A DNA stretch of 64,000 nt from Fragilaria crotonensis (Eukaryota; Bacillariophyta; Fragilariophyceae; Fragilariales; Fragilariaceae): the NCBI GenBank assembly GCA_022925895.1, contig JAKSYS010000153.1, forward strand, positions 1 through 64,000. The letters run 5' to 3'. Below, in pieces: positions 55,245-64,000 of the stretch. A program made the position numbers and the translations under genes. The notes beneath the pieces were generated by a model, which worked only from the letters and a program-made list of their open reading frames with translations, ran no database searches and was not told where the DNA came from. Each line of letters begins with the position of its first letter. Position 1 is the stretch's first letter.

Positions 55245-58090
55245 ATGGCTGCAGCAGTTGTCAACACCGAAGGCCTTCCTGGGGAAGATGAGCACAATTC
55301 AGCGCTTCGTTTCGAAGACTTGACGATTGATGACGATCTGCCTCTGTTGGAACGCGTCGTCCGATACTGTCGTTCTGGCATTGCATTGCAACGATTAGTT
55401 CATGTAAAAATGCTGGCAGAGACTGCCGAGACTGTGGGGTGAGTCAAACATCTAAATAGTTGTCATTGTTGTTGTAGTTCTGGTTGAATTTTGTGGGTGT
55501 TAATGCGCACATATCGCCTGAAGTGATGAAGGCTGTACCTTAACCTATACCTGTTTGTTTTCTGCTCTGGAGTACTCGACACCACTGTAGTCTCATGAGC
55601 TCACTGACTAACTCACCAACTATCAACTTGCACTCATAAATGACTTGTCCAACATTATGTACCAACAGAATGAGTGCAACACTGTCCACGTTGGTCCCGC
55701 TTCTCCATCCTCTCGTATCGGATCCTGAATCGATTATTCGTCAGCATTTGGCCTCGCAGCTGCCATTGGCAGTTGTGTATGATCCGAGGAGTTGGTCCTC
55801 GCCAGAAACTGTCGGTCGAGCAGATCTTGCAAGACCCGTCGACGCCGAGAATGTTTGTCGAAGCTGGCTACAAGGCTGTGACTTCAGCTATCGTCTCTCA
55901 CCTTCACACATTGATAACAGACGTCGATACGGACGTTCGTCGAGCCGCATCCGAATCTTTGTCTGCGCTCAGTACACAAATTCAAAAAAAGGATGTCGCA
56001 TCTGTCCTTGTATCGATCCCTGTCTCGCTTGCGCGAGAGGTTAAACCCCTCAAGGGCATGCCGGACGGTTTCCATGAAGAATTGCGTATTACCGCATGCC
56101 ACTTGTTGGCAGAACTCGCGGGTGCTGCTGAACATGGTAAACTCCCACCAGAATGTGTCTCCAATCACATCTGGCCGGCAGTCTCAAAACTCTGCCGCGA
56201 CCCTTCCTTTCGAGTCCGTCGCTGTGCTGCGCAAGCCCTGCCTCGAATCCTGGGAGGAACTGGTTCGTTGTCGTTGGCGCAGGAAGCAATTCTCCCGGCC
56301 TTTGAGGAGCTTTCCGGCGATGACATGTACCGTGTCCGGAAGAGCACTGGCGAGTGTTTGGTAGACATGTCAAGATCACTCGTGATTGTCGCACAAATGT
56401 CCTCGAACGAAGCAGAACGCAACAAGATTAAGGCCATGCGCCGTATGATCTTGATTCCGATAGCCTTGCAGTTGCTCTCCGATGCCAACAAATTTGTCCG
56501 ACACGGCATGATGCAATTTTTAGGGCCATTTATCGCGTCGTTCTATCCTCTCGAGGCGGGGACATTGGATTTGCCAGGGACCGACGCAGCAGATCCTGTT
56601 TTGGAGGGAATCGGATCCCAGTTCTTTCCGCATGCCAGTTCCATGGTGTCGCGCTTGAATGCGTCGGGATCAACCACGACCTCTTCGCCAACCCCAACTC
56701 CAGCCACTTTGGATCCACCGACACCGCAGGTCTCAGAACGACAAATACTTATTGACTGTTTGCCAGAGTTCGTTCCATCGAATCGCATATCCTACTTGAC
56801 CTTGTCGGCGGTCGCCCGACATCGGCGAGAAAACCCTCCTGATCCGGAAGATTTGCGGGCTATTCAGTCTGGAATGTTGGGGCAGTTCTGCGCGCTTGCG
56901 ACAATTGCGACTGGGGATGACAATACTGATGCTGAAATGAGTCTATTGCGCATATTCCTATCCAGCAGTGATTCTGTTGTTTGGTCCAGAAAATTGGAGA
57001 GGGCCTCTTTACCAATGCTTTCTATCATTGATCAATCCCAATCATGGTGCTACGTCTGAAGATGCTGTCCTTGCAGCGCCTCCGCTCCCTGTCAAGCGAT
57101 GCTTGGCATCTAGTTTACACATTAGCACATGTCTTGGGGTCAGCATTCACCGTTTCCGATCTCTTGCCGGTCTATCGTCAACACTTTGCATTCGACACCG
57201 ACGAGTCTGTCCGCTTGAACGTCATACGCAACTTCCCCTTGCTGTTCTCGCTCTTGCCCTCGGCTGCCCTCAAGGCGGAATATCTTGCCTTGTGGAGAGA
57301 CATTGTCAAGGGCGAAGACTTGCTGGGAGCTCACAAACGGTCGGCGACAGACCCCATGCTTCTCAATTGGCGCCAGCGCGATCACGTTTCGCGCAGTCTG
57401 CCGGAATTGATTGGCCTTGCAAGCAGTGCGCAAGTATATGAACATATTTGGCCCATTGTAAAGTTGCTCCTGGTCGATTCCGTATCGTTGGTTCGAGAAG
57501 ATGCGGAATGGTCAATTCCCCTTTTGTTGCGAGCGTTTTGTTCTGAAAATGTTAAGATGGAGAATGCGAAGCAATGGTCTGCTGATATCTGCCAAGAGGT
57601 TATCCTATGGCTCAAGGAAACTATTCTCGGGTCTTCCAAAAAAGGAGAAGGAAATGCAAACTACTCCAAACGACAACTGTATTGCAGCATCTGTTCAACT
57701 GTTGGCTTTGCTTTACGCTTTGGTGATTTCTCTCCTCAATGGGACGAACGCTACCGCCACTTGTTGCCCAAGGGCGTTACAGAATCTTACGTTGCATACC
57801 AAACACTCTCGACCGCAGAGCGCCAACATCTGCGACGGTTGTTAGTGTATGATCTCTTGCCTCCCGCTCTGGAGATGAAATCCGATCGTGTGACCAACGT
57901 GCGACTCACGCTTATGAAGATTTTACAATCCATGCCTGGAGATGTGCGATCCCTGTCGACGGCGGCGGAAGTCTTGCAAGAGCTAGAAGATGAATGGGTA
58001 ACATGGGAAAGCTTCAATGGCGGAGAAAATGCTCTTGTTAAATCTCCGCAAAAGCAGCACCGCCCCGAGGAACTTCGAGCTGCTATCTAA
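55245..58090 (+). CDS. HEAT-repeat protein, PP4 regulatory subunit 1-like; frame interrupted
   Basis: This is probably a scaffold/regulatory subunit of a PP2A/PP4-type phosphatase. Exon 1 (55245-55438) runs from MAAAVVNTEG to VRYCRSGIALQRLVHVKMLAETAETV. A GTGAGT donor opens a 230-bp intron (55439-55668, ending AACAG). Exon 2 continues in phase with GMSATLSTLVPLLHPLVSDP. HEAT units with the VR signature follow: VDTDVRRAASESLSAL, DPSFRVRRCAAQALPRIL, DDMYRVRKSTGECLVDMSRS, NKFVRHGMMQFLGPF, then in the last third DESVRLNVIRNFPLL and VSLVREDAEWSIPLLLR. It ends RPEELRAAI. Frame changes lie near 55790-55815, 57035 and 57115. Between the last two the conserved text (INPNHGATSEDA, PVKRCLASSLH) sits in a third frame. 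The total would be about 860 residues. PP4R1 is my best family guess; other HEAT adaptors remain possible. Confidence 0.82.
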
Positions 58091-58199
58091 ACTTGGTAAC
58101 CCTTTTTGAGTTCAAGGCAGGTTCCCTGTCATATGTGTGGCAATCGTGCAAGTGAAAGTATTCAGTGAAGGATGCTTCCAACAATAATCTTTTGCTAAA

Positions 58200-59185
58200 T
58201 TAACAATAATCGAGGCGTTTCCGAGGTTCGCTAAACGCGTCATCGCCTTCTACTTTTTGTTTCACTTGTCCATTGGCATAAAGTTCGCAGGGAATTGGTG
58301 TCGCATTCTGCGGTCTCATGCCTGCACCATCCTCAAAATTTCACGTATGACATTGTAATGGCAAACCACGGCAATCGTTTCCTCCATTCGCTCTGCAAAC
58401 AAGTATTGCATAGCCCTTCGAATCGCCTTCCCTCGATTGTTTTTTCCATCGTACAAAACCGCTGGCCACGTATCTGGGAGCAGCGTTTTGGCATCAATGG
58501 TCCGGTCTGTCGCTTCAAGGTCCTTCAAGACTTTCTGGATGGGTCGAGGTGTATTTTCTGGCACCCGAGAGCCGACTTCGGCCAAATCGTAGTGTATGAG
58601 TATTCGTTGTTCGGGATCGGGGAACCCCAAAATGGCCGTATGCAGGGCCCTTGTCAATGGCGATGACACAACAAGCTCAGGGTGTCCTTGATCAAACTGA
58701 TATTCGACAAGCTGTTGAGCCTGGCGCACGCCCTCGGGGGTGAGACTTGCGTCGCGTAATCGTTGATCCCTCTGTCGATCCAAACCCATCCGTTTTGCCA
58801 CTTGCCCTTCGCTCTGACCATGACGAATCAAATACAAGCGCTTAGGTGCCGTGCGAGGAGTCTTCAGTGTAAGATGCTTGGCTGTTGACATGGATGGAGT
58901 TTCAGTCATGGGTCTCCAAGGCGACTTGTGATGACCACGTGTGGACGGAGTTGATACTGTGGTTGGCATGGCTGCCGTTGTTTCTGTTGTTGTTGTTGTT
59001 TTCGGCCTCATCATTGGAGCGGTTTTGGAAACCGCAGAGTCTGAATCAGTCCTGACGCGATTTGCCTTGGAGGCTTTGGTCGGAGTCATGTAACGAGGGC
59101 GGCTTGTCATGATGATTCCCACTCCGGTATTGTACTCGTAGTATGTCGTTGTTTGCTGTCTCGATTTTGAATTTGAGACACGCAT
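58200..59185 (-). CDS. histidine phosphatase (phosphoglycerate-mutase-like) family protein; one late frame shift
   Basis: This phosphohydrolase is of unknown substrate. It starts MRVSNSKSRQ. The first ~110 residues are Thr/Pro/Lys-rich and look disordered. The catalytic domain begins KRLYLIRHGQSEGQ (RHG at 121-123, with the His nucleophile at 122). It continues SLTPEGVRQAQQLVEYQ, VVSSPLTRALHTAI and the second catalytic His in VVCHYNVIREIL. The long frame stops at 58316. One base over, the C-terminus continues GAGMRPQNATPIPCELYANG to RKRLDYC and a TAA at 58200. The shift is in the TTTT run near 58340. The 'RPQN...P.P.E.Y' ending is typical of diatom members. The 3' end lies 109 bp from the convergent HEAT-repeat gene. 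Confidence 0.88.
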
Positions 59186-59932
59186 CTTCTTGATTCGACA
59201 TGTACGACTTATTACAGACGACGACAGACGAGGAGGTGTGCAGTTTGCTGCAGTTCTCTTCTGCTGTTTACTCCGGCTACAGCAGTACCGTAGGTCAAGA
59301 GTCTTCTGTACATGTCATACCATGTCCTACTACGGTAGCTTCACCGGTAAACGGGCGCTACCAGTAGTAGCTGTACCCCAGTTTCCATATTCTGGAGTCT
59401 GGAGTACCAGGTACGTACGTCTCAAACAGAATCCGAGGAATCAGGGGTATGATAGTCATGATGGAACGAGTCCCACAAAAAACGCCGAATTGCTACCGAA
59501 ATGGATTCTTGGTAAACATTCGATTCCCTTAAGTAAAGAACAGTTTTCCGTTATAAGTGTATCATGGAATGTAGACATCCAATGATCCGACTGGAGGACG
59601 CCTGCGACAAAAATCCCGTATTTCCTCCCGTATTAGCTCCAAGGGTGTCCTTGACACATGAGAAGTGGGCATTCATGCAACTCATCAAAGTTGATATTGA
59701 TCACTTGGATACATATGCGTTGAAAATAGCGGGCATCGAACCCACCGGCTCGATTCCAACTTTTTTGACAAGAAGAGAATCATTCGTGTAAAAGATAAAA
59801 AAGCACAATGCTCCGACGTGCCGGATCATCTGGTATCTTCAAACCGCATTCTACATCTATTGTTGTACTCCGAGTCCATAGTGCATACCTTTCCATCGCC
59901 TTGCTTGAACTTACCACTTACCTCTGTGCACC
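59186..59932. other. divergent intergenic region
   Basis: It separates the phosphatase (-) and LRR (+) genes and so should hold both promoters. GTAC words cluster at 59290-59420 with a CTGGAGT heptamer pair near 59390. Frames (131 and 75 residues) are short, and I do not support a gene. Confidence 0.45.
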
Positions 59933-62900
59933 ATGGACAATGAAGATGATCCAGGTGCTATCCCTGCTGTTAGGCATGTGGAATATGTGAAGGAAGCGGA
60001 AGCTCCACCTCCTGTTGCCCCGTTGCAGAGAACAAAGGATGATATGAGCGAGTCTCCGTTCGACGAAACAATCAAGGAAGAGCAGCTCAAGGAGCTTGAC
60101 GACATCATTGCCATGATTTCTTCTAACACGAGTCCCGATTCTTCGATTGCTCCAGCACAAGCAAGTTCTCCCCATCCTCTTCCCCCGCCATCAGCACCAC
60201 CGACGTTTGACCCACTTGAACACCATCTTCCATTTAGCCCCATTGTACATCCCATTCAAGAACCATCGCCGTTGGACGACTTGAACGCTCCTGACGATGA
60301 ACCGATGATCGAAGCGAAGGATGATCAAATGTCATCGTTTGGCTCGGCTGGAGGGCCGTCGTATCTACCAGAACCGATCCGATACACGATGGAGGATCCG
60401 CCATTGGAACACCAGCACGATGAAGTATCCGATGCCTCGGATGGTGAAACGCCGACTCGGTCTCCCCTGGTCACGAGAAAGGCTACATCACCTTCGCCTC
60501 TTCTTGTTAAGCAACCAGATCCCGAGTCGCCAGACGACGAGGGGATGGCTGTGAGTGATGAACCGACGCTTGCCGACCAAGCCGTTTTCACCCGCAAATC
60601 AGAAGACGACGATGATCGCAGCAAAGTTGACTCGATCATGTTAATTGACAACGACGTCGAGGACGACGATGATGACGAAGACGACGTAGAAGAAGATGAC
60701 GAAGAGATTATGGAGGAAATCGCAAGAGAATGCTCCCCTGTCAGCGCGTGTCTCACTGAGGTTGGTACAATGGCGGGTGAAATCTACAATAGTGTCGAGG
60801 AGAATCTCAAGCGTCAAGATTCCAACGCTGAGGCTGAAGAAGATAACTTACAAAAAGGCGAGGCTATGCTGGCTGAGGAAAGCGAAATTTCCTTGGTTCC
60901 TCCAAACTCGGATGCTGTTCCACAGTCCGATGAAACAACAGACGCCGACCCACCGCAGGAACTTGATCACGCCTACGCAACGCCCTACGACCCTCAGGAA
61001 ATCCTGGCGTACCCATCGGAAGAGGGATCACTTCTGCAGTACCCAACTGAATACGATGTCACCCACAGTCCGCTGCCTGCAGTTCCGTCTCTTCTTGGCG
61101 AAGACGCGTACGAGGATGAAGACGTTGAAATCGTCGACCGTGAGTTGGATTTCAGCAACCAAGACATGGAACCAGAGACTGCAGAGGTTGGTGAGAAGGA
61201 TGAGGTGCTCGTTTTGCCGAATGTCGTTGCCGGCGATGAATCGGAACCTCAATCAGAAGCAGAGGAGACTGGAGACGAACCGTCCGACGAGGACAAGATG
61301 CTGAAAGCTGAGAGGGATGCCGAGGCTACCAATTCTATTCTGAGCAGCGCTGCATTGAGCGCAGCTCTATTGGGCTTGGGCCCGAGGATATCGAATCGTC
61401 TTTCCAACGTACCGCGAGATGAGCGACTGGCTGCTCCCGAAGGAGTAGATCCCATTGATAATCCCATCCGAAGAAGCGCGTCGGCGGAGGAAACCATATC
61501 TAGTAGGGAAGCCTATGTTGTGGGATCCATCAATGATACCTCTCGTGACCCCAAGCATCCCGAAGATATGGTATGGATTCATAAACACCCCACGAATGAG
61601 GATATGAATGCGAGCCATGATTACACGGTCGGGACTGCTGTGAACGAGAGTCGCGACGACGGGGTCTCAGAAGAAGAACATTTCATTGACGAGGAGCAAC
61701 CACCTGATAACTCGAAGACCCGCGACGCTTTCGCACAGTCGAAGAATCCTGGAAGTTGGAGTCGAAAGTGCTATATCTTGATCTGCATCGGTCTCGCTGT
61801 TCTCGCGATAATTATTGCCATCAGTGTCGTCTTCGGGACGAAAAGCGCGAGTAGCAATGCGACGGAGGGACCTTCCGCAGGCGGCGAGACTCGTGAGACA
61901 CAATTCAGTCAACTTCTTGTGGGAAATTCTCTGGCGGATCCTTCGCTACTTTCGGATGAATCATCGTCGGAATCCAAGGCGATGAAATGGATGATTTACG
62001 AAGACCCACTGGCGCTTGATCCTACCAACTCCTCGGCTGAGAACGAACTGCGTATCTCGCAAAGGTACTCTCTTGCCACACTGTATTTTGCGTCTCCTGT
62101 TGGACAGTGGGCGAATGCGAGTCGATGGCTCGACAACGATGAGTGTGAATGGTTTGGAATTGTCTGCGATGGAGATGTAGTCAATGAAATTGATCTTTCT
62201 GAAAACAACGTTACCGGTACTATTTCCGCGGACATTGCTCAGCTCTCTTCGCTCGTTCGATTTGTTATTAATCAGAATGGGGTGAAAGGGAGTATTCCAA
62301 CGTCCATGGCGAAAATGTTGAATTTAAAAGTGTTGGGGTTGCGATACAATTCCCTGGATCAAAAGTTACAAGGCTTTGATTTTTCAATGCTGACAGACCT
62401 GGAAGTCTTCGATGTCAAGGAAAACAAGATGTTGGGCTCTATTCCGTCTTCAATTTACTCATTGACAGCGTTGACTTATTTGGACTTCAACAGCAATCGT
62501 CTGACCGGAACTGTGTCGACAAAGATTGGCAGTCTAACAAAGCTCGAGCGCTTCGTTATAAAGGGGAACGCATTCGTTGGTAGTATTCCATCAGAGATCG
62601 GAAAACTTAAATTGGCGAAGATCATTGATGTCTCCGGCAACCAATTAAGTGGTCCAATCCCGACCCAAGTAAATGCTATGACTGAGTTGATTGTGTTCAA
62701 CGCGTACGAAAACAAGGTTGATGGCAAAATTCCGCTTGGATTTGGAAGTCTTTCTAAACTTGGTACGTTTCTTGCGTCCTCTGTCGCCAAGGCCTCTTAA
62801 TCTTGAAATCGCAGAACTTACACCGCCCCCTTCGCTACGATATTAGAAACGCTCGAGCTTGCAGACAACCTCATGATTGGACCCATCCCCCCAGAGCTAG

Positions 62901-63898
62901 GTAACGCTATCGAACTGAGAGAATTGACCCTCGATGGCAATATCTTGACAGGCACAATCCCTTCCTCTCTGGGAAAATTGGTCAACCTGAAGACCTTGAG
63001 CCTCGGTGACAACCCCTTTGGCGAAAGTCTTGTCCCTACCTTTATCTACGAGCTCCCTGACCTAGTAGAGCTCAGTCTGCAAAATGCCACCCTTGTTGGT
63101 CCAGTGGCCGCTGCGATTGGTAATCTGGACAATCTCGAGACGCTTCGTTTAGATAATAACTTCCTCAACGCGACTGTCCCATCCGAAATGGGCAATTTGG
63201 TCAACCTACAAGTTCTCCGCCTCGAATTGAATGCGTTAACTGGATCACTTCCAACATACATCGGCCAACTCGTCAAACTTGCTGAACTTCGCGTGCATGA
63301 CAACCTTATGACCGGCAGCATTCCGTCCCAAATCGGCGAGTTGGTGCAGCTTACGAGTCTCACCTTCGGACGCAACTACTTCAATGGTGCATTTCCGCGT
63401 ACCGTGTCCAACTTGGTGAATTTGCAGCTTTTGACGTGCGAGGATAACTTCCTGACTGGAACACTGCCGGCCAACATTGGAAACATGAAAGAGCTGGAAG
63501 TTTTCCGATGTCATCTTCAACGCTTCGAAGATGTCGTGACGGCAACGGGGCTGCAGGGCCAGCTACCGAGTTCGATTGGAAATCTGAAGAAGCTGAAAGA
63601 ATTGTCCCTTTACCAGAATGGCTTGACGGGCTCTATTCCGTCTGCATTGGGCTCTTGCGAATTCTTAGAAGTGCTCGATCTCGAACTGAATAAATTCGTT
63701 GGAGTGGTGCCTTCAGCGATTGGTAAGCTTCCGATACTCTCAATTTTGCTACTTGGGGGAAACAGCGGGGTGACAAATCCATTGCCACAATCAGTGTGCT
63801 CTATCGACACCATCACGCGGTATCGAGTTGACTGTGGTTTGCGTTGCACGTGCTGTACGGACCTTTGTGGAAGCCGCGGCGAGACCTTGGCAGAATGA
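59933..63898 (+). CDS. transmembrane leucine-rich-repeat protein with long acidic N-terminal region, two exons
   Basis: This is a putative cell-surface receptor or adhesion protein of about 1,293 residues. Residues 1-610 are strongly acidic and probably disordered, with runs such as DDDDDEDDVEEDDEEIMEE. A single transmembrane helix lies at about 613-636 (LICIGLAVLAIIIAISVVFG), preceded by basic residues (SWSRKC). After it come a plant-type LRR cap (ASRWLDNDECEWFGIVC) and about 17 LRRs of the form LxxLxLxxNxLTGxIPxxIG. The C-terminus has a Cys cluster (CGLRCTCCTDLCG). With no signal peptide, the topology is N-terminus inside, LRRs outside. A phase-1 intron is 62763-62846 (84 bp, GTACGT...TTAG). 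Splicing restores the repeat as LSKLETLELADNLMIGPIP. Frame is intact in both exons except possibly a small irregularity near 63510-63545. Related 'EDDEE-TM-LRR' proteins are expanded in diatoms, with unknown ligands. Confidence 0.92.
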
Positions 63899-64000
63899 TT
63901 TTAATTCCTTTCACATTGGAGATATCAGGTACTACTCTGGAAAACAAGCAAAACGTTATCAGCACTCCTCTATATGTTTTATTTAATCATGACGATTTGA

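Noticed and set aside
59911-60756. Minus-strand Ser-rich frames opposite the LRR gene's acidic region.
   Set aside because: GAC/GAA/GAT codons read backwards give Ser/Phe/Ile runs; there is no independent support.

Overview
The window is nuclear DNA of a eukaryotic alga, most likely a (pennate-type) diatom. The evidence is: short GT-AG introns and one probable GC-AG intron; a cytosolic ribosomal protein gene (eL6); a Ser/Pro/Thr 'PSxxPS' stalked membrane protein; a signal-peptide-bearing DUF4079-like protein and a MATE transporter with plastid-type presequences; and a Ty1/copia fragment whose gag and integrase resemble diatom CoDi elements. I do not name a species. Genes are scattered, mostly single-exon, on both strands, with no operons. 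They are separated by long intergenic stretches extremely rich in the tetramer GTAC.

Layout. 0.5-1.5 kb: small hypothetical gene (-). 2.5-6.1 kb: myosin (-), reading frame interrupted many times. 9.1-13.6 kb: complete-ended Mutator-like (MULE) transposon with ~550-bp inverted repeats, a Ulp1-type protease region and a MULE transposase. 13.9-15.6 kb: signal-peptide-bearing ATP-grasp enzyme (+), convergent with a GH27 alpha-galactosidase (-, 15.7-16.9 kb). 17.4-18.7 kb: Ser/Pro-rich single-pass membrane protein (-). 19.5-28.3 kb: DIRS-like tyrosine-recombinase retrotransposon fossil. 28.8-29.2 kb: small secreted acidic protein (+). 29.7-35 kb: nest of short non-autonomous elements (hairpins, hAT-type, mariner-type, GGTAA-rich) around a second copy of the DIRS-like terminal sequence. 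35.5-36.5 kb: FolD (+). 37.2-37.8 kb: second hAT-type MITE with a perfect 8-bp target duplication. 38.1-38.9 kb: DUF4079-like plastid membrane protein (+). 39.2-41.2 kb: MATE transporter (-). 41.2-46.1 kb: gene-poor, transposon debris. 46.1-49.3 kb: large polyQ/IQ protein with three FAM13-like repeats (+). 49.8-50.6 kb: ribosomal protein eL6 (-, three exons). 51.0-53.5 kb: broken copia fragment. 55.2-58.1 kb: HEAT-repeat PP4 regulatory subunit-like protein (+). 58.2-59.2 kb: histidine phosphatase (-). 59.9-63.9 kb: acidic transmembrane LRR protein (+, two exons).

A dominant feature is that many otherwise well-conserved host genes (myosin, MATE, ATP-grasp, DUF4079, PP4R1-like, FAM13-like, phosphatase) are broken by single-base shifts, often in homopolymers. 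Neighbours (alpha-galactosidase, FolD, eL6, LRR) read clean. The conserved sequence resumes immediately in the new frame. I think uncorrected consensus indels are likelier than mass pseudogenisation, but the sequence alone cannot decide.

The most interesting items are the MULE carrying a Ulp1-like protease, the DIRS-like element with its separate terminal-sequence copy, the GTAC-saturated intergenic DNA, the three-fold FAM13-like/IQ protein, and the LRR protein with a giant acidic N-terminal half.
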